A stretch of DNA of 64,000 bases from Lachnospiraceae bacterium. GTDB lineage: Bacteria > Bacillota > Clostridia > Lachnospirales > Lachnospiraceae. The notes under the pieces were generated by a model. The model was not told where the DNA came from. It saw nothing but the letters and a program-made list of their open reading frames with translations, and did no database searches. Positions 8,273 through 16,728 of this stretch are shown in pieces. A program made the position numbers and the translations under genes. The stretch is taken from NCBI GenBank assembly GCA_900766925.1, contig CAAFXG010000389.1:1-64000 (forward strand), written 5' to 3'. Every line of letters begins with the position of its first letter. The stretch's first letter is position 1.

Positions 8273-10075
8273 GTGATAATATTGAAGAAACAGACAGATA
8301 CTTCAATTTTCACCATGCATAATAGAAAAAGACTGAATATAATCCTTGGTGCATTTGCTTTTCTGCTTGTTATTATGGTTGCAAGGCTGCTTTATGTAAT
8401 GGTAATAAAGTCAGAGCAATATAGCAGTGCAGCACAGGAGGTTCAGGAGAGGGAAAGAAAGATAAAAGCTTCCCGTGGAATAATATACGATAGAAATGGT
8501 GTAGTTATAGCCGGTAATAAGCCGGTATGCTCCATATCTGTTATACATAACCAGATAAAAGACCCTGAAAGGGTTATAAATATACTTTCTGACAAGCTTC
8601 AAATTGATGAAGCAACTATAAGAAAGAAGGTGGAAAAGAAATCTTCGAGAGAGAAGATAAAAAGCAATGTTGATAAAGCTTTGGCAGATGAAATTAGAAA
8701 TCTCAACTTAGATGGTGTAATGGTTGATGAGGATCATAAAAGATACTATCCGTATTCACAGTTGGCATCAAAGGTTATAGGCTTTACCGGTGGTGATAAT
8801 CAGGGGATTGTCGGACTTGAGGTAAAGTATGATGAAGTATTAATGGGTGAAGACGGAAGTATAAATACACTTACGGACGCTAGGGGAATTGAGGTTGCCA
8901 ATGCAGCTGAAACAAGGGTTGACCCTATACCGGGAAATAATCTGGTTATATCATTGGATGTCAACATCCAGCAATATCTGGAGCAACAGGCAATAGAGGT
9001 CATGAAAAAAAAGAACGCAAAGCGTGTATGTATAGTTATGATGAATCCACAAAATGGTGAAATATATGGACTTGCAGATGTTCCTGAGTATAATTTAAAT
9101 GAACCGTTTACACTGAACTATGAGGTTGAAGCCGGTGAGAAAGTTACGCAGGATATGCTCAACAGAATGTGGAGATGCTTTTGTATAAATGATACCTATG
9201 AACCGGGTTCGACATTTAAGATTATAACCGCCACGGCTGCCTTTGAGGAGAATGTCGTAAATGTAACTGACGGATTCTATTGTCCAGGTTACAGGGTGGT
9301 TGAGGATAGAAGAATACGATGTAGCAGTACGGTGGGACATGGTCAGCAGACCTTCAGGGAAGGTATTATGAATTCCTGCAATCCTGTATTTATAGATATA
9401 GGTGCCCGTGTTGGGACAAAAAACTTTTACAAGTGGTTACAAAATCTGGGATTGTTTGAGACAACAGGCGTTGATTTGCCGGGAGAAGCGAACTCGATTT
9501 TTCATAAAATAGATAATGTAGGACCGGTTGAGCTTGCTACAATGTCCTTTGGACAGTCATTTCAGATTACACCGCTTCAGCTTCTCAGAGCGGTATCGGC
9601 TGTTATTAACGGAGGAACACTTGTCACACCGCATTTTGGAATGTATATAACGGATGCGAATAACAATATTATTCAGACACTGGAATATGAGGTGGAGAAA
9701 AATGTTATCAGCAGCGAGACCTCGGAAACCATGAAGAGTCTTTTGGAGGCTGTTGTGGCGGAGGGAACCGGAAAAAAGGCATACATTGAGGGGTTCAGGA
9801 TTGGTGGTAAAACTGCCACCAGTGAAAAGCTTCCCCGAAGAAGTGGAAAGTATATATCATCATTTCTTGGATTTGCACCGGCAGATAATCCGCAGGTGAT
9901 TACACTTATAATGATAGATGAGCCGGAGGGCGTTTATTACGGTGGAACAATTGCGGCACCTGTTGTTGGCGAAATATATGAAAATGTACTCCCATATCTT
10001 GGGATAAAAAGGGATGAGACGGTAAAGGATGAGGAGGACACAGAAGTCTTTTATTTCCAGGATGGTGTGTTTTAA
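8273..10075 (+). CDS. Class B penicillin-binding protein, second of two, with a KTAT motif
   Basis: This 600-residue paralogue has one membrane anchor (about residues 22-44) and the same pedestal and transpeptidase layout. The active-site Ser is in EPGSTFKII (about S313, Lys 316) and SCN is in NSCNPVF. The third catalytic motif reads GGKTATSEK instead of the canonical KTGT seen in the gene upstream; the codons at 9809-9820 are clear (aaa act gcc acc). No long acidic tail is present. The start is uncertain: GTG 8273 gives this frame, while TTG 8282 is a second option. The gene precedes mraY, the usual place of SpoVD or FtsI in Clostridia. Confidence 0.92.
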   Translation: MIILKKQTDTSIFTMHNRKRLNIILGAFAFLLVIMVARLLYVMVIKSEQYSSAAQEVQERERKIKASRGIIYDRNGVVIAGNKPVCSISVIHNQIKDPERVINILSDKLQIDEATIRKKVEKKSSREKIKSNVDKALADEIRNLNLDGVMVDEDHKRYYPYSQLASKVIGFTGGDNQGIVGLEVKYDEVLMGEDGSINTLTDARGIEVANAAETRVDPIPGNNLVISLDVNIQQYLEQQAIEVMKKKNAKRVCIVMMNPQNGEIYGLADVPEYNLNEPFTLNYEVEAGEKVTQDMLNRMWRCFCINDTYEPGSTFKIITATAAFEENVVNVTDGFYCPGYRVVEDRRIRCSSTVGHGQQTFREGIMNSCNPVFIDIGARVGTKNFYKWLQNLGLFETTGVDLPGEANSIFHKIDNVGPVELATMSFGQSFQITPLQLLRAVSAVINGGTLVTPHFGMYITDANNNIIQTLEYEVEKNVISSETSETMKSLLEAVVAEGTGKKAYIEGFRIGGKTATSEKLPRRSGKYISSFLGFAPADNPQVITLIMIDEPEGVYYGGTIAAPVVGEIYENVLPYLGIKRDETVKDEEDTEVFYFQDGVF

Positions 10076-10114
10076 TTAATAGAAACTAATGATGACAAAA
10101 AAGGAGCTAAAAAG

Positions 10115-11068
10115 ATGTATAAAAATGATGTTATTTTACCAATTTTAATTTCGTTTGGAATAAGCGTTGTACTGAGTCCTATAATTATTCCTTTTCTAAA
10201 GAAACTTAAATTTGGCCAGTTTGTAAGAGATGACGGACCGGAATCTCACTTGAAAAAGTCGGGCACACCGACTATGGGTGGCCTTATAATACTTTTTAGT
10301 ATTGTGATTACAGCTCTGTTTTATATAAAGGATTATCCTGATATAATTCCTATACTTTTTGCAACTCTTGGATTTGGTTTGATCGGCTTCCTTGATGATT
10401 ATATAAAGGTTGTCATGAAACGTTCGCTGGGGCTTCGTGCATGGCAGAAAATGCTGGGTCAGTTTATTGTGACAGGTATATTTGCTTATTACATTCATGC
10501 AAATACAGATTTAGGGACTACAATGATAATTCCCTTCGTTGGAAAAACAGTTGATATTGGGTGGGTATATTTCCCACTGATGTTCTTTGTAATGCTTGGA
10601 ACTGTAAATGGAGCTAACTTCACAGATGGTCTTGATGGGCTTGCGTCGTCGGTGACGGTTTTAATAGCAACCTTTTTTACAGTGATAGCAATTGGCTATG
10701 GATATGGTATTGCACCTATCACATGTGCAACAGTTGGAAGCCTGCTTGGTTTTCTTGTATATAATGTATATCCTGCGAGAGTATTTATGGGTGATACGGG
10801 CTCACTTGCACTTGGTGGCTTTGTTGCATCAACAGCATATGTTATGCAGATGCCTCTGATAATTCTTGTGGTAGCATTTATCTATTTTGCAGAGGTATTA
10901 TCCGTAATAATTCAAGTTGTTTCATTTAAGACCACCGGTAAAAGAGTGTTTAAAATGGCACCTATTCACCATCATTTTGAACTCTGCGGATGGCCGGAGA
11001 CAAAGGTTGTATCGATATTTTCAATTGTTACGGCCGTTCTTTGCCTTATAGGATTTTTAGCATTTTAG
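10115..11068 (+). CDS. mraY: Phospho-N-acetylmuramoyl-pentapeptide transferase
   Basis: MraY attaches the UDP-MurNAc-pentapeptide to undecaprenyl phosphate, giving lipid I on the cytoplasmic face. The 317-residue protein has about ten membrane segments. Visible motifs are the conserved GTPTMGGL near residues 51-58, LGFLDDYIKV near 90-99, NFTDGLDGLA near 169-178, FMGDTGSLALG near 226-236 and the catalytic loop APIHHHFEL near 286-294. ATG 10115 follows AAAGGAG. The substrate is made by murD and murE in this window, with murC and murF elsewhere. Confidence 0.98.
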   Translation: MYKNDVILPILISFGISVVLSPIIIPFLKKLKFGQFVRDDGPESHLKKSGTPTMGGLIILFSIVITALFYIKDYPDIIPILFATLGFGLIGFLDDYIKVVMKRSLGLRAWQKMLGQFIVTGIFAYYIHANTDLGTTMIIPFVGKTVDIGWVYFPLMFFVMLGTVNGANFTDGLDGLASSVTVLIATFFTVIAIGYGYGIAPITCATVGSLLGFLVYNVYPARVFMGDTGSLALGGFVASTAYVMQMPLIILVVAFIYFAEVLSVIIQVVSFKTTGKRVFKMAPIHHHFELCGWPETKVVSIFSIVTAVLCLIGFLAF

Positions 11069-11072
11069 AGGA

Positions 11073-11112
11073 GGAGCCATTATGAACGAAGTTCATAATA
11101 ATGCATGGCTCC
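11073..11112 (+). repeat. Dispersed GAA-loop palindrome, copy B1
   Basis: The left arm GGAGCCATTATGAAC pairs around a GAA loop with GTTCATAAT and, after a short bulge, ATGGCTCC. A copy with about 36 of 40 identical positions lies on the opposite strand near 18004-18043. In it the outer pairs change from GGAG/CTCC to GGAA/TTCC, a compensatory substitution that preserves pairing. Confidence 0.8.
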
Positions 11113-11174
11113 GACGAAATGTGGTAAGGAGGGGCCCACGAAGTGGGAGGATACCTTATCACATACATAATTAA
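11082..11174 (+). CDS. 30-codon leader ORF upstream of murD
   Basis: An ATG at 11082, preceded by the same AGGAGGAG ribosome binding site as murD, opens a 30-codon frame (MNEVHNNAWL to HIHN) ending with TAA at 11172-11174. The stop lies where the second copy of the 23-bp repeat begins. The peptide is encoded by palindromic repeat DNA and probably has no function as a protein. Translating it would, however, unfold the hairpins and could couple ribosomes to murD. Whether it is translated is unknown. Confidence 0.4.
   Translation: MNEVHNNAWLRRNVVRRGPRSGRIPYHIHN
11121..11162 (+). repeat. Second palindrome between mraY and murD
   Basis: GTGGTAAGG at 11121-11129 pairs with CCTTATCAC at 11154-11162, allowing one G-T pair. 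Inside this, CCCAC-GAA-GTGGG at 11135-11147 forms a tight hairpin. The GAA loop matches the neighbouring palindrome. There is no T-run, so it is not a standard terminator. Confidence 0.7.
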
Positions 11175-11188
11175 GAGGAGGAGCCATT

Positions 11189-12550
11189 ATGAACGATAAA
11201 AAAGTATTAGTTGCCGGTGGTGGTAAGAGCGGATTATGTGCATCAGCCCTTCTTGCAAGAAATGGCGAGAAGGTGATTCTCTTTGATGAAAATGAGAAGC
11301 TGGATGCAAAGGAGCTTATGGAAAAGGTGGAATGTGAACAAAGGGCTAATATAGAGGTTCACATTGGAAAACTTACTGATGAAATAATAGATGAGTGTAG
11401 TCTGATGGTTATAAGTCCGGGTATACCAACAGATACCGAATTTGCTATGAAGGTGAAGGCAGCGGGTATTCCGGTATGGAGTGAAATTGAACTTGCATAC
11501 AGATACGAGAAGGGGTTGGTAGCTGCCATCACAGGCACAAATGGTAAGACAACTACAACAACTCTGGTTGGCGAGATAATGAAGGCTTATAATGAGGAAA
11601 CCTTCGTTGTGGGGAATATCGGTATTCCATATACCAGTCTTGCAGACAAAACCTCTGAAGGCTCAATTACCGTTGCTGAGATAAGCAGCTTTCAGCTTGA
11701 GACAATAGATACCTTCAGACCACATGTAAGTGCAATCCTTAATATTACACCGGATCATCTTAACAGGCATTATACCTTTGAAAATTATGCAAATTGCAAG
11801 TTGGATATTACAAGAAACCAAACAAAGGAAGACTATGCAGTTTTAAATTACGATGATCCTGAAACAATGAAGCTGGCAGACAGGGTAGGCTCTAAGGTTG
11901 TATATTTCAGTCGTTGTAAAAAGCTTGATGAGGGTGTGTATGTCGAGGATGGAAATGTTGTGATAGCAGAAAACGGAAGCATTATCAGGGTTCTTTCGTT
12001 AGATAAGGTTAAGCTTCTGGGAACACATAATACTGAGAATATTCTTGCAGCGGTAGCAGTAGCATATTATATGGGTGTTCCGGTTGAAATAATTGAGCGT
12101 GTATGTACTTCCTTTGAAGGGGTTGAGCATAGAATAGAATATGTCAAAACAGTTAATGGAGTAGCTTATTATAATGATTCAAAGGGAACTAATCCTGACG
12201 CTGCAATCAAGGGTATAAAGGCAATGACAACCACCACCTTCCTGATAGGCGGGGGATATGACAAGCATTCGGAGTATGATGAATGGATAGAGGCCTTTGA
12301 TGCAAAGGTTAAGTATCTTGTACTTATAGGTGAAACAGCCGAAAAGATTGCTATTTGTGCAAAAAATCATGGATTTAACAGTATAGTAATTATGGATACG
12401 CTTGAAGAGGCTGTTGATTTTTGCCATAAGAATGCAAAGCCTGGTGATGCGGTTTTACTTTCGCCGGCATGTGCAAGCTGGGATATGTTTAAAAGCTATG
12501 AACAAAGAGGAAATCTGTTTAAAGAATATGTCAGAAAGCTCGAGGAGTGA
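11189..12550 (+). CDS. murD: UDP-N-acetylmuramoylalanine--D-glutamate ligase
   Basis: MurD adds D-glutamate to UDP-MurNAc-L-Ala with ATP in the cytoplasm. The 453-residue protein has a Rossmann-like UDP-binding N-terminus (VLVAGGGKSGLCASALLARNG, starting near residue 6). The ATP-binding P-loop AITGTNGKTTTTTLVGE lies near 112-128. NITPDHLNRH follows near 190, and the ligase C-terminal domain carries YYNDSKGTNPDAAIKG and LLSPACASWDMF. ATG 11189 follows GGAGGAG. The start region is an exact copy of the leader ORF start at 11082. The conserved mraY-murD-ftsW order is kept. Confidence 0.98.
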   Translation: MNDKKVLVAGGGKSGLCASALLARNGEKVILFDENEKLDAKELMEKVECEQRANIEVHIGKLTDEIIDECSLMVISPGIPTDTEFAMKVKAAGIPVWSEIELAYRYEKGLVAAITGTNGKTTTTTLVGEIMKAYNEETFVVGNIGIPYTSLADKTSEGSITVAEISSFQLETIDTFRPHVSAILNITPDHLNRHYTFENYANCKLDITRNQTKEDYAVLNYDDPETMKLADRVGSKVVYFSRCKKLDEGVYVEDGNVVIAENGSIIRVLSLDKVKLLGTHNTENILAAVAVAYYMGVPVEIIERVCTSFEGVEHRIEYVKTVNGVAYYNDSKGTNPDAAIKGIKAMTTTTFLIGGGYDKHSEYDEWIEAFDAKVKYLVLIGETAEKIAICAKNHGFNSIVIMDTLEEAVDFCHKNAKPGDAVLLSPACASWDMFKSYEQRGNLFKEYVRKLEE

Positions 12551-12557
12551 TTTATAG

Positions 12558-13706
12558 GTGGATAATACATCAGGTAACGCAGTTCCAAATAAAAAGAGAA
12601 GAACCCTGAATAACAGCTTCTGGGTAAGAGGAGGTTATTTTGATTACCAGAGCCTGTTCCTTTTGATGGTTCTTGTATTGTTTGGTCTTATGATGGTTTA
12701 TAGTTCAAGTTCATATAGGGCAGTCCTATCAGGTAATGCCAGTACATATTATCTGACACGCCAGGCGATTTTCGCTGTAATCGGTTTCTTTGGAATGTTG
12801 ATTGTATCCCGTGTCAATTACAGATATTTACAGAATTTCTCGTTATTGCTCATGTATATTACAATGTTGCTTTCGGCTATCGTTCTTATAATGGGTAAGG
12901 CATCAAACGGAGCTGTAAGATGGATTGAAATAGGACCAATACAGTTTCAGCCTTCGGAGATTGTTAAGCCGGCAATTATCATTTACATGGCACATGCATG
13001 TTGTGCACAAAACAAGCTGCTCAATTCAATACCGGGAATAATAAAGCTGGTATGGCGGCCTCTGGTAGCGATTGTTCTTATTGTAAAGGAGAATCTGAGT
13101 ACGGCAATAGTATGCTTTGCAATCATGGTTATCATCATGTTTGTAGCAAGTCCTAAGTTCTGGAATCTTGTTGTTCTTGGTCTTGTTGGTGTTGCGGGAG
13201 CGGCAGTGGCTGTAATGGCAAAGGGATACAGAGGCGGAAGATTTGCTGCTTGGCTTCATCCTGAGGAGCATGCAGATGAAGCATTTCAGACAATTCAGTC
13301 CCTTTATGCAATTGGTTCAGGTGGGCTGTTTGGCAAAGGACTTGGTCAGAGCATACAGAAAATGGGATTTCTTCCTGAGTCGCATAATGATATGATTTTT
13401 TCTGTAATATGTGAGGAATTAGGTCTGTTTGGAGGAATTGGATTAATTGTTTTATTTGTTGCGCTGCTTATCAGATTTAGGGAAATAGCAAATAATGCAC
13501 CAGATAATTTTGGCGGTCTTTTGGTCACAGGAGTAATAACACATATTGCTGTTCAGCTTATTGTAAATGTAGGTGTTGTTACAAATACAATACCTAATAC
13601 CGGTGTTACACTTCCTTTCATCAGCTATGGAGGTACATCACTGGTGTTTATGATGCTTGAGGTCGGAATGGTTTTGGCTGTTTCAAGACAGAGAAGAATA
13701 GGATAA
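12558..13706 (+). CDS. ftsW: Septal peptidoglycan glycosyltransferase FtsW (SEDS family)
   Basis: FtsW polymerises lipid II at the septum together with a class B transpeptidase such as those encoded upstream. The 382-residue protein has about ten membrane segments. It shows the SEDS signatures RWIEIGPIQFQPSEIVKPA near residue 118, GLGQSIQKMGFLPESHNDMIFSVI near 261 with the conserved PESHNDMIF box, and NTGVTLPFISYGGTSL near 350. It starts at GTG 12558 after a weak GAGTGAT site, 8 bp from murD. In many Firmicutes murG follows, but here ftsQ follows directly. SpoVE is a close paralogue that cannot be excluded by sequence alone. Confidence 0.95.
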   Translation: MDNTSGNAVPNKKRRTLNNSFWVRGGYFDYQSLFLLMVLVLFGLMMVYSSSSYRAVLSGNASTYYLTRQAIFAVIGFFGMLIVSRVNYRYLQNFSLLLMYITMLLSAIVLIMGKASNGAVRWIEIGPIQFQPSEIVKPAIIIYMAHACCAQNKLLNSIPGIIKLVWRPLVAIVLIVKENLSTAIVCFAIMVIIMFVASPKFWNLVVLGLVGVAGAAVAVMAKGYRGGRFAAWLHPEEHADEAFQTIQSLYAIGSGGLFGKGLGQSIQKMGFLPESHNDMIFSVICEELGLFGGIGLIVLFVALLIRFREIANNAPDNFGGLLVTGVITHIAVQLIVNVGVVTNTIPNTGVTLPFISYGGTSLVFMMLEVGMVLAVSRQRRIG

Positions 13707-13712
13707 GAGCAT

Positions 13713-14414
13713 ATGAAAAAAAGATATTTTTTCATTGTGTTCATTATTATTGTTGCTTGCATGATAGCATATCTCGGAACCTTTTCGCTGGATGATATTC
13801 AGATATCCGGTTGTGAAATGGTCAGCGAACAAACGATTATTGACACAGTGAAATCGAAAAACTTTGCAAATAATACAGTTATACTGTATTTAAGAAATAA
13901 AATACAGCCGATTGGAGACATACCCTTTGTATCCAAGCTTGATATGGAGTTTTTGTCTAAGAACAGAATTTCGATTACGGTGTATGAGAAATCTGTTGCC
14001 GGCTGCATAGAGTATATGGACCAGTTCCTGTACTTTGACAAGGATGGATTAATCCTTGAATCATCAACTGATTTGATTGATGGAATACCATGTATTAAGG
14101 GTTTGAAATTTAACAGCTGGGAAATTGGTGAAAAGCTTCCGATTGATGACTCCGGCAAATTTCAGTCAATCTTATCAATAACTCAGTTGATAGATAAGTA
14201 TGAGCTTGATATTGACGGAATTAAATTTACGACAGAAAATGAGATTATGCTTATACACAAAGATATTACCATTGAACTCGGAGAGGGGGAGTATCTGGCT
14301 ATTCAGATGATGAATCTCGGAAGTATACTTGAGGGTCTGGAAGGTAAGTCCGGAACCTTGTATATGAAGGATTTTAATTCTGATAATGCGACTGCAAGTT
14401 TTAGTGCAAAATAA
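13713..14414 (+). CDS. ftsQ: Cell division protein FtsQ/DivIB
   Basis: This 233-residue bitopic protein has a membrane helix at residues 4-22 (YFFIVFIIIVACMIAYLG). An extracytoplasmic POTRA domain follows directly (LDDIQISGCEMVSEQTIIDTV, about 27-46), and then the FtsQ beta domain (SITVYEKSVAGCIEYM, LYFDKDGLILE). FtsQ/DivIB scaffolds FtsL and the transpeptidase in the divisome. The cytoplasmic part is only about three residues. The gene starts 7 bp after ftsW and precedes ftsZ, with ftsA absent from the expected place. Confidence 0.92.
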   Translation: MKKRYFFIVFIIIVACMIAYLGTFSLDDIQISGCEMVSEQTIIDTVKSKNFANNTVILYLRNKIQPIGDIPFVSKLDMEFLSKNRISITVYEKSVAGCIEYMDQFLYFDKDGLILESSTDLIDGIPCIKGLKFNSWEIGEKLPIDDSGKFQSILSITQLIDKYELDIDGIKFTTENEIMLIHKDITIELGEGEYLAIQMMNLGSILEGLEGKSGTLYMKDFNSDNATASFSAK

Positions 14415-14417
14415 CTA

Positions 14418-14446
14418 TTGATTATTTTCTAAAAAAATTATAGAAT
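14418..14446 (+). promoter_or_regulatory. Promoter upstream of ftsZ
   Basis: TTGATT at 14418-14423 and TAGAAT at 14441-14446 are spaced by 17 nt in the 118-bp ftsQ-ftsZ gap. A small hairpin, TCTGCG at 14476-14481 with CGCAGA at 14492-14497, would lie in the 5' leader. This suggests ftsZ has its own transcript in addition to read-through from the cluster. Confidence 0.6.
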
Positions 14447-14532
14447 ATAAACAATAATGCAACACCGTGGGTAGTTCTGCGTTTACATATGCGCAGATAT
14501 AGAAAGAAAATACATTTTAGGAGGACGAGACC

Positions 14533-15753
14533 TTGCTTGAAATAAAATCAAACGACGAAAAGACCCCTGCAAGAATCCTTGTGATTGGTGTAGGTGGAGC
14601 CGGTAACAATGCTGTTAACAGAATGATTGATGAGAATGTTGAGGGTGTAGAGCTTATAGCTATTAACACAGATAAGCAGATTCTTTCGCAGAGCAGAGCA
14701 ACAACTAAGATTCAGATTGGTGAGAAGCTTACCAAGGGACTTGGTGCAGGTGCCAAGCCTGAAATTGGTGCCAGCGCTGTTGAGGAGAACAGGGAAGAGA
14801 TTACCGATATCATGAAGGATGCCAATATGGTATTCGTTACATGTGGTATGGGTGGCGGAACAGGAACAGGTGCCGCACCTGTAGTAGCAGAGATTGCACG
14901 TAATCTTGGTATACTGACTGTCGGTGTAGTAACAAAGCCATTCTCATTTGAGGGTAAGCCTCGTATGAATAATGCCATTAATGGTATTGCAAAGCTAAAA
15001 GAGAATGTAGATACATTGATTGTAATTCCTAACGATAAGTTATTACAGATATGTGATAAGCGTACAAGTATACCTGAGGCACTCAAGAAGGCTGATGAGG
15101 TTCTTCAGCAGGGCGTTCAGGGTGTAACAGACCTTATCAATAAGCCGGGCTTAATCAACCTTGACTTTGCAGATATCCAGACTGTTATGAGGGACAAGGG
15201 TGTTGCTCATATCGGTATTGGAAGAGCCAGCGGAGACAATAAGGCTGTTGATGCTATCAAGTCAGCTATGGACAGCCCATTACTTGAAACAACGGTTTCA
15301 GGCGCATCAGATATAATTGTTAACTTCTCAGGTAATATAGGTATTGTTGAGGCATATGATGCTATTACATACCTTACAGAGGTTGCCGGAGATGGTGCTA
15401 ACATTATATTCGGTACAGTTGACAATGACGTTATGGGTGAGGATGTATGTATTACGATTATCGCAACAGGTATTGAAGGTAATACTGCAACTCAGACAAC
15501 AGTTTCAATTCCTTCATCAGGTGCTAAGCCTGCTTCAAATGTAACGACACTTAAGACACCTACATATGCCAGCCAGCCTATTACCGGTGCTGCAGGCAGT
15601 GTATCTAAGCCATCGTTCATGACATCAGGTCCAAAGACACAGACAACTCCGGGTCTTGACTTATCAAGCCCTGTTAAGCAGAGCCCTGTAAAACCATCTG
15701 TCAATAGTGCAGCCAGTGGAATTAAGATTCCGGACTTCCTTAAGAGAGGTTAA
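14533..15753 (+). CDS. ftsZ: Cell division GTPase FtsZ
   Basis: FtsZ is the tubulin homologue that forms the cytokinetic ring. The 406-residue protein shows the N-terminal [13 protein letters not shown] at about residues 20-32 and the tubulin signature [16 protein letters not shown] near 111-126. A T7-like [11 protein letters not shown] follows near 211. The disordered Ser/Thr/Pro-rich linker covers about residues 320-393, and the C-terminal binding peptide is KIPDFLKRG. The gene starts with TTG at 14533, 8-12 nt after AGGAGGACGAG, an uncommon start for such a highly expressed protein. It ends the cluster and is followed by a bidirectional terminator. Confidence 0.98.
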   Translation: MLEIKSNDEKTPARILVIGVGGAGNNAVNRMIDENVEGVELIAINTDKQILSQSRATTKIQIGEKLTKGLGAGAKPEIGASAVEENREEITDIMKDANMVFVTCGMGGGTGTGAAPVVAEIARNLGILTVGVVTKPFSFEGKPRMNNAINGIAKLKENVDTLIVIPNDKLLQICDKRTSIPEALKKADEVLQQGVQGVTDLINKPGLINLDFADIQTVMRDKGVAHIGIGRASGDNKAVDAIKSAMDSPLLETTVSGASDIIVNFSGNIGIVEAYDAITYLTEVAGDGANIIFGTVDNDVMGEDVCITIIATGIEGNTATQTTVSIPSSGAKPASNVTTLKTPTYASQPITGAAGSVSKPSFMTSGPKTQTTPGLDLSSPVKQSPVKPSVNSAASGIKIPDFLKRG

Positions 15754-15784
15754 TATTTGGACAATAGTATAATTGTAATATGAA

Positions 15785-15827
15785 GCGTGCTGATGCACGC
15801 GTAGGTCATCAAACTTCGTTTGGTGAC
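15785..15827 (+). repeat. Two small hairpins downstream of ftsZ
   Basis: GCGTGC-TGAT-GCACGC occupies 15785-15800. GTCATCAAA at 15805-15813 pairs with TTTGGTGAC at 15819-15827 around CTTCG, whose reverse complement is the CGAAG loop seen in the other dispersed palindromes of this window. Neither has a T-run. Confidence 0.65.
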
Positions 15828-15834
15828 ATTATAT

Positions 15835-15898
15835 AATATAAATGCCATATAATATTTAAAGGGTATATACCTTGGTAATATTATATGGCATTTATATT
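15835..15898. terminator. Bidirectional terminator between ftsZ and the transglycosylase gene
   Basis: A perfect 22-bp stem is formed by 15835-15856 and 15877-15898, with a 20-nt loop containing GGTATATACC. The stem is AT-rich, with A-rich left and T-rich right flanks. It lies between two convergent genes, so it can end transcripts from both sides. Confidence 0.8.
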
Positions 15899-15917
15899 AT
15901 TTGTATGAGAAAACACT

Positions 15918-16679
15918 TTATAGCTTTAGATTATTCTGCTTATATGACAGCATATACAAATCCAATAGTGAATTGTCTGAGCTGTTCTCTTTTGAATCAT
16001 CATCAGTATCTCCAATTCCTGATATTATTTCCAGCATGGTGTTTAAATACTGCATCATAAGCTCATACTCATCATAACCAAAGGAGTTATCAGTATCGGT
16101 CTTGCCATATAGCTCAGAGTAATTATTGGTAATGCCTGATATTACTGTGGTCTGTGTTGACTGTGTTCCCTGATTTAATGTGTTTAATACATTTTGAACG
16201 TAATTTCTGGTTTCTTCAAATGGTGGAACTCCGCCATATTTTTCAACATTGCCTGAACCCGCGTTGTATGCGGCAATCATCAAGGTCTGGTTACCATTGT
16301 ATAATTCCGAAAGTCTGCTTAAAAGCTTTGCACCACCCATGATATTTTCGTATGGGTCATATGCATTGGTAACTCCCATTGACTTGGCTGTTGCAGGCAT
16401 TAGCTGCATTATTCCCATTGCACCGGCAGAAGATGTTGCATTTGGATTGTAACGGGATTCGTTATAGGCAATAGCCTTGAGCAGTTCACAGGAAACGTTG
16501 TATTTTTCTGATGCCTCCCTGAAAATATCGTCAAGCTCCCTACTATTGGACTTATTTAGTTTGTCTGTTTCAACCGATAAAATACCGGCGAAATTATCAG
16601 AAACAGAATTGGTAGATTTGTCTGTTTTATTTATATATGTGGTATCGTCCACATATCCGATTCCTTCAACAAAAAGCAT
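15918..16679 (-). CDS. Lytic transglycosylase (SLT domain) without an obvious signal peptide
   Basis: The protein has 253 residues with an SLT lysozyme-like domain at about 50-170. The catalytic Glu is in AIAYNESRYNPNA, followed by SSAGAMGIMQLMPATAKSMG and AAYNAGSGNVEKYGG, the classic goose-lysozyme-like motifs. Such enzymes cleave the MurNAc-GlcNAc bond with 1,6-anhydro product formation. The first 45 residues are polar and show no hydrophobic export segment. The C-terminal 80 residues are Ser/Thr/Asp-rich. ATG 16679 follows a strong AAGGAGG site, so a longer N-terminus is unlikely. How it reaches the wall is unclear. Confidence 0.9.
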   Translation of the reverse strand: MLFVEGIGYVDDTTYINKTDKSTNSVSDNFAGILSVETDKLNKSNSRELDDIFREASEKYNVSCELLKAIAYNESRYNPNATSSAGAMGIMQLMPATAKSMGVTNAYDPYENIMGGAKLLSRLSELYNGNQTLMIAAYNAGSGNVEKYGGVPPFEETRNYVQNVLNTLNQGTQSTQTTVISGITNNYSELYGKTDTDNSFGYDEYELMMQYLNTMLEIISGIGDTDDDSKENSSDNSLLDLYMLSYKQNNLKL

Positions 16680-16704
16680 GGTCCGCCTCCTTGGTAATAT
16701 CTGT

Positions 16705-16728
16705 ATAACCTGATTTGTATCAGGTTAT
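16705..16728. repeat. Perfect 10-bp inverted repeat in the transglycosylase leader
   Basis: ATAACCTGAT at 16705-16714 pairs with ATCAGGTTAT at 16719-16728 around TTGT. It lies 26 bp upstream of the minus-strand start at 16679. No T-run follows on either strand, so it is more likely a protein-binding palindrome or a leader hairpin than a terminator. The rest of the gap to 16912 is AT-rich without a gene. Confidence 0.55.

Larger units (their letters stand above)
11067..11196 (+). repeat. 23-bp direct repeat flanking a palindromic insert before murD
   Basis: An identical 23-nt sequence, beginning AGAGGAGGAGCC and ending ATGAACGA, occurs at 11067-11089 and 11174-11196. Each copy carries a strong ribosome binding site and an ATG followed by the codon AAC. 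The second copy is the true murD start. The 84 bp between them hold two palindromes, including the 40-nt hairpin at 11073-11112 that recurs near 18004-18043. Confidence 0.85.

Noticed and set aside
15918..16679. Phage endolysin remnant
   Set aside because: The SLT domain is complete and no other phage gene is near; the gene is better described as a chromosomal transglycosylase of unclear export.
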